Of a stretch of 64,000 nucleotides of DNA, positions 25,176 through 33,037 are shown piece after piece (the stretch's first letter is position 1; each line of letters starts with the position of its first letter). The translations under genes and the position numbers were made by a program. Location: NCBI RefSeq assembly GCF_013408245.1, contig NZ_JACBYS010000004.1, forward strand, positions 275,538 to 339,537. The letters are read 5' to 3'. This stretch comes from Duganella sp. 1224. Its GTDB lineage: Bacteria > Pseudomonadota > Gammaproteobacteria > Burkholderiales > Burkholderiaceae_D. The notes under the pieces are model-generated. The model was given only the letters and a program-made list of their open reading frames with translations. It was not told where the DNA came from and made no database searches.

Positions 25176-25889
25176 ATGAGCGATAACCGCGATCAGCAAC
25201 CCCGGCGCGACTTCCTGTTGCGCTCCCTGGCCGGCGCCGTTGGCGCCAGCGCCGCCAGCCTGCCACTGGCCGCCAGCGCCGCGCCCGCGGCTGCCCCCGC
25301 GCCCGACGCCCCGCCCGGCTACCTGTGGCTGCGGCCCGACGAGCAGGTGTTTGTCGAGGCGCTGGTCAACCACATGTGCCCGGCCGACGGCCTGACGCCG
25401 GACGGCGTCACGCTGGGCCTGGCGGTGTTCTACGACCGCGCGCTGGGCGGTAACTGGGGCCAGGGCGACCGGCTCTACCTGCAAGGGCCGTTCAAGCAGG
25501 GCAGCGCCAACCAGGGCTACCAGCTCGGCATGACGCCGGCCCAGCTGTTCCGCGCCGGCACCGAGGGCCTGGCCGACTATTGCCGCGCCACCCATGGCAA
25601 GCCGTTCGACCGCCTGTCGCCGGCCGAGCGCGAGGCGCTGCTCAAGGGCCTGCAGTCGGGCCAGGTGGCGCTGCCCAACGGCGTGCCGTCGGCCACCTAT
25701 TTCGCCCAACTGCTGCAGATGTTTTACGAGGCCATGTTTGCCGACCCGATCTATGGCGGCAACCAGGGCAAGCAGGGCTGGAAGCTGGTCGGCTACCCCG
25801 GCGTCAACACCGCCAACAAGCTCAACATCGTCAAGTACGCCAACAAGCCCTACCGGCCGGAACCGGCCGGCATCGCCGATCTCAGCTAA
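25176..25889 (+). CDS. Gluconate 2-dehydrogenase subunit 3-family protein, Tat signal
   Basis: 237 residues. The twin-arginine signal PRRDFLLRSLAGAVG (about 9-23) is followed by an Ala-rich core ending near ASAAP. The mature part matches the small (gamma) subunit of membrane FAD dehydrogenases: WLRPDEQVFVEALVNHMCPAD, then FYDRALGGNWGQGDRLYL and QMFYEAMFADPIYGGN. This subunit carries the Tat signal for the whole complex, because the catalytic subunit downstream has none. ATG 25176 is preferred to the upstream in-frame ATG at 25116 because it puts the arginines at the normal distance. The catalytic gene starts 11 bp after the stop. Confidence 0.9.
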   Translation: MSDNRDQQPRRDFLLRSLAGAVGASAASLPLAASAAPAAAPAPDAPPGYLWLRPDEQVFVEALVNHMCPADGLTPDGVTLGLAVFYDRALGGNWGQGDRLYLQGPFKQGSANQGYQLGMTPAQLFRAGTEGLADYCRATHGKPFDRLSPAEREALLKGLQSGQVALPNGVPSATYFAQLLQMFYEAMFADPIYGGNQGKQGWKLVGYPGVNTANKLNIVKYANKPYRPEPAGIADLS

Positions 25890-25900
25890 AAGGAAGCCGC

Positions 25901-27667
25901 ATGAAGACATTCAAGGAAGTGGACGTGGTGCTGGTGGGCGGCGGCTGGACCGGCGGCATCCTCGGCAAGGAATTCTCCGAGGCCGGCATGACCGTGGTGT
26001 GCCTGGAGCGCGGCGGCCCACACACGGCCGACGATTTCAGCGTGCCGCGCATGCGCGACGAGCTGGCGGTGGGCCAACGCATGTCGATGATGGTCAACAC
26101 CACCGACAACACCGAAACCGTGCGCAACAAGGACAGCGAGACGGCGCTGCCGTACCGCCGCCTCGGCTCCTACCTGATGGGCACCGGCGTCGGCGGCGCC
26201 AGCACCCACTGGAACGGCCACACCTGGCGCTGGAACGACAACGACTTCCAGATCCGCAGCCGCTACGAGGCCAAGTACGGCAAGCGCTACATCCCGGCCG
26301 ACATGACCATCCAGGACTGGGGCATCACCTACCAGGAGCTGGAGCCGTACTACGACAAGTTCGAGAAGGTGGCCGGCATCTCGGCCAAGGCCGGCAACGT
26401 GCAGGGCCGCAAGATCGCCGGCGGCAACGTGTTCGAGGCGCCGCGCCGCAACGAGTATCCGATGCCGCCGCTGGTGTACGGCTACGCCGGCGAGCTGTTC
26501 GCCGAGGCCGCCGGCAAGATGGGCTACCACCCGTTCCCGCGCCCCACCGCCAACGCCTCGGTGCCGTACACCAATCCGGACGGCGTCAAGTTCGGCGAGT
26601 GCCAGTACTGCGGCCATTGCGAACGCTTCGGCTGCGAGGCCAACGCCAAGGGCGGCGCGCAGATGACGGTGATCCCGGCGGCGCTGCGCCAGAAGACCTT
26701 CGAGTTGCGCACCTACGCGTGGGTCACCAAGGTCGAGCGCGACGCCGCCGGCAAGAAGGCCACCGGCGTCACCTACACCAACACCGTCACCGGCGAGGAA
26801 TGCTTCCAGCCGGCCAGGCTGGTGGTGCTGTGCGCGTTCGGCCTCAACAATGTGCACCTGATGATGTTGTCGGGCATCGGCGAGATTTACGATCCGGTGT
26901 CGGGCAAGGGCCTGCTGGGCAAGAACTACTGCTACCAGACCGGCAGCGCGGCCATGCTGTTCTTCGAGGACAAGTACTTCCACCCCTACATGGCCACCGC
27001 CGGCATCGGCGCCATCATGGACGACTTCCACGGCAACTGGGACTTCGACCGCGCGCCTTACGGTTTCGTCGGCGGCTCCACGGTGGGCACCGCCATGTAC
27101 GGCGGCCGGCCGATCCAGTGGCATCCAACGCCGGCCGGCACGCCGGCCTGGGGCAGCGCCTGGAAGCAGGAAACCGCCAAGTGGTACGACCGCAGCATGA
27201 ACATCACCGCCACCGGCACCGTGATGCCGTTCCGCGGCAACCACCTGGACCTCGACCCGACCTACCGCAACCGCTTCGGCGCGCCGTTGATGCGCATGAC
27301 TTTCGACTACCAGGACAACGAGCGCAAGATTTCGGCGCATTCGGCGGACGTCATCAACCGCATCGCCGCCGCGTTGAATCCGACCCACCTGAGCAAGGCC
27401 AGCGCGCGCCAGTCATGGAGCAGCGTGCCGTACCAGAGCACCCACAACACCGGCGGCACCATCATGGGCACGCATCCGGGCAATTCGGTGACCAACAAGT
27501 ACGGCCAGGTGTGGCAGGTGGACAACCTGTTCATCATGGGGGCGTCGCTGTTCCCGCACAATTCGGCCTACAACCCCACCGGACCGGTGGCGGCCATCGC
27601 CTACATGGCGGCCGACATCATCAAGAACGTCTATGTCAAGCAACCAGGGAAACTGATCCATGCGTAA
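25901..27667 (+). CDS. GMC-family FAD dehydrogenase, catalytic subunit
   Basis: 588 residues. The FAD-binding GGGWTGGILGKEF opens the protein (about 13-25). FAD- and substrate-domain motifs follow, including GTGVGGASTHWNGH, and a cysteine cluster ECQYCGHCERFGCEA near residue 233 that resembles the iron-sulfur-binding stretch of FAD-glucose/gluconate dehydrogenase alpha subunits. The C-terminal HNTGGTIMGTHP and NPTGPVAAIAYMAAD complete the GMC fold with the catalytic His. It oxidises a sugar, polyol or alcohol in the periplasm after hitch-hiking on the Tat-bearing small subunit. A GGAAG site precedes ATG 25901. The stop overlaps the cytochrome gene by 8 bp. Confidence 0.92.
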   Translation: MKTFKEVDVVLVGGGWTGGILGKEFSEAGMTVVCLERGGPHTADDFSVPRMRDELAVGQRMSMMVNTTDNTETVRNKDSETALPYRRLGSYLMGTGVGGASTHWNGHTWRWNDNDFQIRSRYEAKYGKRYIPADMTIQDWGITYQELEPYYDKFEKVAGISAKAGNVQGRKIAGGNVFEAPRRNEYPMPPLVYGYAGELFAEAAGKMGYHPFPRPTANASVPYTNPDGVKFGECQYCGHCERFGCEANAKGGAQMTVIPAALRQKTFELRTYAWVTKVERDAAGKKATGVTYTNTVTGEECFQPARLVVLCAFGLNNVHLMMLSGIGEIYDPVSGKGLLGKNYCYQTGSAAMLFFEDKYFHPYMATAGIGAIMDDFHGNWDFDRAPYGFVGGSTVGTAMYGGRPIQWHPTPAGTPAWGSAWKQETAKWYDRSMNITATGTVMPFRGNHLDLDPTYRNRFGAPLMRMTFDYQDNERKISAHSADVINRIAAALNPTHLSKASARQSWSSVPYQSTHNTGGTIMGTHPGNSVTNKYGQVWQVDNLFIMGASLFPHNSAYNPTGPVAAIAYMAADIIKNVYVKQPGKLIHA

Positions 27668-28016
27668 TTTACTGATCGCCGGGCTGCTGTGCCTGGCCGC
27701 CGCCGGCGCCGCCGCCCAGGACCTGGGCAAGAAGGCTTTTGAGCAGTGCGCCGCCTGCCATTCGTTGAAGGCGGGCGAGAATGGCGTGGGGCCGACCTTG
27801 CATGGCTTACTGGGCAGCACGGCCGGCACGGTCGAGGGCTTCCGCTTTTCCGGGCCGATGAAGCGCAGCGGCATTGTGTGGGACGAGAAGACGCTGACGG
27901 AGTTCCTGCGCAATCCGCAGGCGGTGGTGCCCAACACCCGGATGCCGTTTTCCGGCATGACGGACGAGGCGGAGCTGAAGGCGCTGGTGGCTTACCTGGC
28001 CACGGCGACCAGGTAA
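27660..28016 (+). CDS. Mono-haem class I cytochrome c
   Basis: 118 residues with a signal peptide (about 1-19, ending AAAQ), one haem site CAACH (about 31-35) and the axial Met in NTRMPFSGM (about 95). This is the layout of cytochrome c2/c550. It overlaps the dehydrogenase gene by 8 bp and so is surely its electron acceptor. Classical gluconate and fructose dehydrogenases use a much larger tri-haem membrane cytochrome subunit; here a small soluble carrier takes its place. Electrons would then pass to a terminal oxidase. Confidence 0.92.
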   Translation: MRNLLIAGLLCLAAAGAAAQDLGKKAFEQCAACHSLKAGENGVGPTLHGLLGSTAGTVEGFRFSGPMKRSGIVWDEKTLTEFLRNPQAVVPNTRMPFSGMTDEAELKALVAYLATATR

Positions 28017-28039
28017 GCCTGCCTTCCGCCCCGGCGTGC

Positions 28040-29989
28040 TTAGCCCAGCGTCAGGGTCAGCGTGGTGGCGCCGTAGTTCGGCGTCACGTTGCTGAAGCCG
28101 TCCACGGTGATGGTGCTGAATTTGCCTTTCAGGCTGCCGGCGGTGATGACGGTCAGCACGTCGCCCGCCTTCGGCTTGTAGCCGTTGGCGAACTTGATGC
28201 GCAGCGTGCCGCCGGCGATGGTGGCGGTGCCGCTCACCGTCAGCGTACCCTGGCTGCCGGCGGCGCTGCCGCCCACGTCCAGTTCCAGCGTGGTGCTGCC
28301 GCTGAGCTGGGTGTACTTGCCGGCCAGCTTCAGCGCCGCCGGCGCGTTGGCCACCAGCGTACCGCCGCTGTTGTAGACGTCACCCGCGCCGAAGGCCGCC
28401 ACCGAGTCGCCTTCCAGCGTGCCGGCGGTCAGCTCGGTGCCGCCGGTCCAGCTGTTGGCGCCGGCCAGCTTCAGCGTGCCGCTGCCTTGCTTGACCAGCT
28501 TGCCGGAGCCGCTGATGTCGTTGCGCCAGCGGTCGACCGCGTTGAAGCCGCCCTTGCTGGCGTCCATGACGATGGTGACGTTGCCGCTGAACGAAGCGTA
28601 GCCGTCGGCGGCGGCGAACAGGTTCAGGCGGCCCCAGCCTTCAGCATCGTCCATCACCGGATAGCCCGACGGCAGCGCGGTGGTCTTCAGCACCACGCGG
28701 CGCTGCGCCGCGCTGAGGTAAGGCTGGCGCGTTTCCAGCAGCACTTCGGCGCCCTTCGGCACGGCCACGGCGGCGTTGGTGGCGCCGGCCGGCGTCATGC
28801 CGATGGTGCTGCGGCGCAGGTAGTTGGCCTTGTTGGTGGCGTAGTCGGCGAAGCGGTCGTTGGCCGCGGTGCCCGATTGCGCGTAGGCGGCAAAGGTGGC
28901 GTCGGTGGTGCCGGTGGCGGCCATCAGCGCGCTGTGGGCCTGGGTCACGGCGGCGGCTTTCTTGTCGGCGTTGGCCGGATCGGCCAGGTTGGCGGCGGCG
29001 CTGGCGGTGCCCAGCATGCGGCCGCTGATCACGTCCAGTGGCGAGTGCATGCCGGCCAGGATGCGCGATTCGCCCAGCTCCAGGCCACGGCTGACCATTT
29101 CCTGGAAGCGTTCCGGCACCGCGTAGGCCATGGCGATCGCGTCGCGCACGCCCTCGGCCGTGTGGCCGCTGGTGAAGCCGCCGTCGGTCGGCGGCGTGGT
29201 GCTCTTGGCCGGCACCAGCGCCGGCAGCACCTGCACGCTGCTGCTCCAGCGGTACGGACGGGCGTATTTGAAGAAGCGCTTGGACGGCTCGGTGGAGGCG
29301 TTGTTGCCGACCAGGTTGACCAGGTCGACCACGCTGCCGAAGCTGGCGTTGGCGCTGCCGCCGACGCCGGTGTTGTTGCCGCCGTCGTTGTACAGCACGG
29401 TGGTGGCGTCGGCCGCCACGCTGGTGATGGTGGTGGTCTGCTGCGCGGCCGCGCGGTAGGCCGCGGTCAGCGGGCCCATGCCGTCGGTGACGCTGTAGCC
29501 CTTGCCGCGGCGGTCATCCAGGTAGGCCAGCGTGGCCTGGTCGGCGGTGCGGTTGGTGGTGGCCTTGACCACGTAGTCGATATTGGCCTGGTGCACGGCG
29601 GCGTTGAGCACGGTGCCGTCGGGGGTGCCGTCGCCCGGCACGCCGCTCCAGGTCGATGGCACGATGGCCGGGAAGTTGCCGTTGGCCGGGGCGCTGACGC
29701 CGGCGTCCACCAGCAGGGTCAGCGGTTTCCAGACGCTGAGGAAGCCGCTCAGCAGGCGCACGGCGGCGTTGGTGTCCACCGTGGCGTAGCGGGCGTCGCC
29801 GCGCTGGTTGGTGGCGGCGGTGTCGACGAAGGCGGTGGCCGACGGCACGGCCACCGCTTCCGGCGCGCCCTGGTCGGCGGGCGCGGCTGGAATGACCAGG
29901 GGCTCGTCATGGTCGGAACCGCCGCAGGCGCTCAGCGCGGCGGCAATGCTCAGGGCCAGGATCAGGGGGCGGGCGGGAGTCAGGTGCAT
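28040..29989 (-). CDS. PAP2 acid-phosphatase lipoprotein with autotransporter-type beta repeat
   Basis: 649 residues. A lipobox (LSAC, Cys22) leads into a PAP2/class A phosphatase domain with the three motifs K-x6-RP (KRFFKYARP), SGHT and SR-x5-H-x3-D (SRILAGMHSPLD), located at about 230-330. The last 180 or so residues resemble the passenger-associated strand repeat of autotransporters (GSGTLKLAGANSWTGGTELT, AGTLEGD), but no translocation barrel is present. It should be a surface or periplasmic phosphomonoesterase. The ATG at 29989 places the lipobox correctly; the frame is open to 30037. A Pho-box promoter at 30022-30055 suggests induction by phosphate starvation. Confidence 0.87.
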   Translation of the reverse strand: MHLTPARPLILALSIAAALSACGGSDHDEPLVIPAAPADQGAPEAVAVPSATAFVDTAATNQRGDARYATVDTNAAVRLLSGFLSVWKPLTLLVDAGVSAPANGNFPAIVPSTWSGVPGDGTPDGTVLNAAVHQANIDYVVKATTNRTADQATLAYLDDRRGKGYSVTDGMGPLTAAYRAAAQQTTTITSVAADATTVLYNDGGNNTGVGGSANASFGSVVDLVNLVGNNASTEPSKRFFKYARPYRWSSSVQVLPALVPAKSTTPPTDGGFTSGHTAEGVRDAIAMAYAVPERFQEMVSRGLELGESRILAGMHSPLDVISGRMLGTASAAANLADPANADKKAAAVTQAHSALMAATGTTDATFAAYAQSGTAANDRFADYATNKANYLRRSTIGMTPAGATNAAVAVPKGAEVLLETRQPYLSAAQRRVVLKTTALPSGYPVMDDAEGWGRLNLFAAADGYASFSGNVTIVMDASKGGFNAVDRWRNDISGSGKLVKQGSGTLKLAGANSWTGGTELTAGTLEGDSVAAFGAGDVYNSGGTLVANAPAALKLAGKYTQLSGSTTLELDVGGSAAGSQGTLTVSGTATIAGGTLRIKFANGYKPKAGDVLTVITAGSLKGKFSTITVDGFSNVTPNYGATTLTLTLG

Positions 29990-30021
29990 GGCATATCCGT
30001 TGGACAGTTGAAAGATGCGAT

Positions 30022-30055
30022 AGCGTAATGAGGTCATATGACAACGTTGTTACGC
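30022..30055 (-). promoter_or_regulatory. Pho-box promoter of the PAP2 phosphatase
   Basis: On the minus strand half-sites GCGTAAC (30049-30055) and TTGTCAT (30038-30044) are separated by 4 bases, and a -10-like TACGCT (30022-30027) follows 10 bases later. The first half-site is imperfect (about 4 of 7). Spacing matches PhoB-dependent promoters, and the gene product is a phosphatase. Confidence 0.5.
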
Positions 30056-30121
30056 GCCGGCGCTGGCAGCGGTTCCAGTTGAAAATATCGTCGCGCGGCA
30101 TGACACTGCTACAATGAACGG

Positions 30122-30463
30122 GTGAAAAAACTCCTGCTGATCCTGCTGCTGACCGTCTTGCCGATCCAGTATGTCTGGTCGATGGCGGCCGTCTATTGCC
30201 AGCATGAGGTGAGCAAGGCATCGCACTTTGGCCACCACGGCCACCAGCACCAGGCGCAGGCCGGCGAGGATCTGGACAAGAGCAAGCTGTCCAAGCATGG
30301 CGACTGCGAGGTGTGCCATCACGCGGTGCAGGCCTCGCTGCCGGGCGCCGAACCGGCGCTGACGGCGGCGCCGGCCAAGGTGTTCGCGCCGTCGGGCGCG
30401 CCGCGCTACCACTCCTATATCGCCGACGGGCCGCCCCGGCCCAACTGGTTACTCGTCGCCTGA
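30122..30463 (+). CDS. czcI: CzcI-like periplasmic metal-resistance accessory protein
   Basis: 113 residues. The signal-like N-terminus KKLLLILLLTVLPIQYVWS is followed by a His-rich stretch (HFGHHGHQHQ, about 37-46) and GDCEVCHHAVQ. These match CzcI of Cupriavidus-type czcICBA operons, a small protein that modulates Czc expression or binds metal in the periplasm. The start is a GTG at 30122, very close to a -10-like TACAAT (30110-30115), so the leader may be extremely short. It lies 72 bp upstream of czcC in the same direction. Confidence 0.8.
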   Translation: MKKLLLILLLTVLPIQYVWSMAAVYCQHEVSKASHFGHHGHQHQAQAGEDLDKSKLSKHGDCEVCHHAVQASLPGAEPALTAAPAKVFAPSGAPRYHSYIADGPPRPNWLLVA

Positions 30464-30535
30464 GCGCGGCGAGGCCTGATCCTTTTCCTGTCACGTCTCG
30501 TCGAATTCCTGTCCCGTTTTTAACCGGAGAATTCG

Positions 30536-31855
30536 ATGTACAACTATTGGTTGCCGCTATGGTTAGCGGCGTGGCCTGCGTGCGCGCAGGCCGTGAATGA
30601 ACCGTGCGCGCCGCTGACGCTGTCCGCCGCGCAGGCGCTGGCCGACGCCGCCCACCCCGGGCTGGTGGCGGCGCGGCATGATCTGCTGGCGGAGGATGGC
30701 GCGGTGTTGCAGGCCGGCCTGCCGCCCAATCCTTCCCTGTCGCTGGAGCGCGTCGACACACGGCGCGATACCCGAGAAACCACCTTGCAACTGAGCCAGC
30801 CGCTGGAGCTGGGCGGCAAGCGCGCGGCACGCCTGCAGGCGGCCGAGCGCGGGCGCGAGGGCGTGGCGGCGTTGCTGTCGCAGCGTCGCGCCGAGGTGCG
30901 CGCCGACACGGCGGCGGCGTGGTTCGCGGTGCTGGCGGCGCAGGCGCAGTTGCGGTTGGCGCAGCAGGCGTCCGAGCTGGCGCAGCGGGCGGCGGCGGCG
31001 ACCGCGCGGCGGGTGGTGGCCGGCAAGGTGTCGCCGGTGGAGGAGACGCGCGCGCAGGTGGCGGCGTCCACGGTGAAGCTGGATTTGATCCGGGCGCACG
31101 GCGCGCTGGCGACAGCGCGCGCAAAGCTGGCGGCGTTGTGGGCCAATCCGGCGCCGTGCTTCGCGCAGGCGGCGGGAGCGATGGCGGCGCTGCCGGCGCT
31201 GCCGGAGCGACCGGAGCTGTCGAAGCTGTCGGAGTGGCCGGAGCCGCCGGAGCTGCGGGAGTTGCCTGAGCTGTCGGAGTTGCCTGAGTTGCCGGAGCTG
31301 CCGCCGCTGGCGTCGCAGCGCGAGCGGCTGTTGCAGGCGCCGGCGATGCAGGTGGCGCGGGCGGAGCTGGCATCGCGGCAGGCGGCGGCGCGGGTGGAAC
31401 TGTCGCGCCGGACGCCGGACGTGGCGCTGACCGTCGGCGGCAAGCGTTCGGAGGAACTGGGGCGCACGCAGGCGGTGTTTGGCGTGACGCTGCCGTTGCC
31501 GCTGTTCGATCGCAATCAGGGCGCAGTGCTGGCAGCCGCGCGGCGCGTCGATCAGGCGCGCGATGGTTTGAGCGCCGTGGCGTCGCAGCTGGCGGCGGAA
31601 CTGGTGCAAGCACGCGAAGAGTATGCGGGCGCGCGCGCACAGGCGTTGGCTTTGCGGCGGGAGATTCTGCCGGGCGCGCAGAGCGCCTACGACGCCGCCA
31701 GCACCGGCTTCGAGTACGGCAAGTTTGGTTTTCTCGACGTGCTGGATGCGCAGCGCACCTTGCTGCAGGCGCAGTCCCACTATCTCACCACGCTGGCCGA
31801 CGCGCATCGCGCGCAGGCCGCCATCGACCGCCTGATCGGAGCAGAACATGAATAG
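30536..31855 (+). CDS. czcC: CzcC-type outer-membrane efflux protein (TolC family)
   Basis: 439 residues. A signal peptide (about 1-19) leads to two TolC-type repeats. The first has LTLSAAQALADAAHPGLVAARH, LPPNPSLSLER and LELGGKRAARL; the second has GVTLPLPLFDRNQGAV and EYGKFGFLDVLDAQRTLL. It forms the outer-membrane channel of the CzcCBA metal pump. Residues 224-256 are an unusual run of eleven E-L-(P/S/R)-like triplets (9-bp DNA repeats at 31205-31303) where relatives have a short linker. CGGAGA lies 6 bases before the ATG. It overlaps czcB by 8 bp. Confidence 0.92.
   Translation: MYNYWLPLWLAAWPACAQAVNEPCAPLTLSAAQALADAAHPGLVAARHDLLAEDGAVLQAGLPPNPSLSLERVDTRRDTRETTLQLSQPLELGGKRAARLQAAERGREGVAALLSQRRAEVRADTAAAWFAVLAAQAQLRLAQQASELAQRAAAATARRVVAGKVSPVEETRAQVAASTVKLDLIRAHGALATARAKLAALWANPAPCFAQAAGAMAALPALPERPELSKLSEWPEPPELRELPELSELPELPELPPLASQRERLLQAPAMQVARAELASRQAAARVELSRRTPDVALTVGGKRSEELGRTQAVFGVTLPLPLFDRNQGAVLAAARRVDQARDGLSAVASQLAAELVQAREEYAGARAQALALRREILPGAQSAYDAASTGFEYGKFGFLDVLDAQRTLLQAQSHYLTTLADAHRAQAAIDRLIGAEHE
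31205..31303 (+). repeat. Eleven imperfect 9-bp tandem repeats inside czcC
   Basis: Units of the form GAGCTGTCG, GAGTTGCCT and GAGCTGCCG run head to tail in frame, encoding E-L-S or E-L-P triplets. Gains or losses of units keep the reading frame, so length variation between strains would be tolerated. Confidence 0.85.
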
Positions 31856-33023
31856 GAAACAAACCATTGTGGTCGCCATCATGGTGGTGATCGCGCTGCT
31901 GCTGGCGGCGCTCATGCTCAAGCCGCGTGAGGCGGGCCACGGTGGCGAGACGCATGGCGAGCGGGCGTCCGCCACGTCCGCCGCTGGCGATGGCGTCGCG
32001 ATCGCGCTGAGTGGGTCGCAGATCAAGGCGGCCGGGATTGCGCTGGCCACCGCCGGGCCGGCGCAGATCAGCACCATTCTCACGCTACCGGGCGAAATCC
32101 GCTTCAATGAAGACCGCACCGCGCACGTGGTGCCCAAGCTGGCCGGCGTGGTGGTCGCCGTACACGCGGAACTGGGGCAGCGCGTCAAGCGCGGACAACT
32201 GCTGGCGGTGCTCGCCAGCAGCGCGCTGTCCGAGCAGCGCAGCGAGCTGCTGTCCGCGCAAAGAAGGCTGGCGCTGGCCAGCACCACGCTGGAACGCGAG
32301 CGCAAGCTGTGGCAGGACAAAATCTCCGCCGAACAGGACTACCTGCAAGCGAAACAGGCAATGAGCGAAGCCGACATCGCGGTGCAGAACGCCAGGCAGA
32401 AACTCAGCGTGCTGGGCGCCGGCGCGGCCGGCGGCGCGCAACTCAACCAGCTCGAACTGCGCGCCCCATTCGACGGCTTGGTGATGGAAAAGCACCTCGC
32501 GCTCGGCGAAGCCATCAAGGAAGACGCCAACGTCTTCACCATCTCCGACCTGTCCACCGTGTGGGCCGACTTCGCCGTGCCGCCGCAAGACCTGAACCGC
32601 GTGCGCGTCGGCGAAAGCGCCATCGTGCGCGCATCCGCGTTTGACGCGCACGCCAGCGGCAACATCATCTACGTCGGCGCGCTGCTGGGCGAGCAGACGC
32701 GCACCGCCAAGGCGCGCGTGGCGCTGGCCAATCCGCAGGGCGCCTGGCGTCCCGGCCTGTTCGTCAACGTCGACGTGCAGTCCGGCCTGAGCGAAGCTGC
32801 CGTCACCGTGGCCGCCGGCGCGGTGCAGACGGTGGCTGGCGCACCGGCGGTCTTCGTGCGCACGCCACAGGGCTTCACCGCGCGGCCGGTCAGATTGGGC
32901 CGCAGCGACGGCAAGCTGACCGAAATCCTGCAAGGCCTGCCCGCCGGCGCCGTCTACGCCGCCGCCAACAGCTACGTGCTGAAGGCGGAACTGGGCAAGG
33001 ACAGCGCGGAACATGAGCACTGA
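31848..33023 (+). CDS. czcB: CzcB-type periplasmic adaptor (RND membrane fusion protein)
   Basis: 391 residues. One N-terminal membrane helix (about 8-25) is followed by a His-containing linker (GHGGETHGE) and the adaptor core: lipoyl half-motifs VVVAVHAELGQRVKRGQLLA (about 103-122) and ELRAPFDGLVMEKHLALGE (about 201-219), a helical hairpin between them (about 125-195) and beta-barrel domains after. The end EHEH may bind metal. It bridges the CzcA pump and CzcC channel and can deliver periplasmic ions. The ATG overlaps the czcC stop. Its own stop is followed by the czcA start within 15 bases. Confidence 0.93.
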   Translation: MNRKQTIVVAIMVVIALLLAALMLKPREAGHGGETHGERASATSAAGDGVAIALSGSQIKAAGIALATAGPAQISTILTLPGEIRFNEDRTAHVVPKLAGVVVAVHAELGQRVKRGQLLAVLASSALSEQRSELLSAQRRLALASTTLERERKLWQDKISAEQDYLQAKQAMSEADIAVQNARQKLSVLGAGAAGGAQLNQLELRAPFDGLVMEKHLALGEAIKEDANVFTISDLSTVWADFAVPPQDLNRVRVGESAIVRASAFDAHASGNIIYVGALLGEQTRTAKARVALANPQGAWRPGLFVNVDVQSGLSEAAVTVAAGAVQTVAGAPAVFVRTPQGFTARPVRLGRSDGKLTEILQGLPAGAVYAAANSYVLKAELGKDSAEHEH

Positions 33024-33037
33024 TGCGGGAGGCCACC

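Noticed and set aside
30079..30115. TTGAAA and TACAAT as a promoter for czcI
   Set aside because: The gap between them is 25 bases, too long for a normal sigma70 promoter, and the -10 is almost on the start codon; not listed as a promoter.
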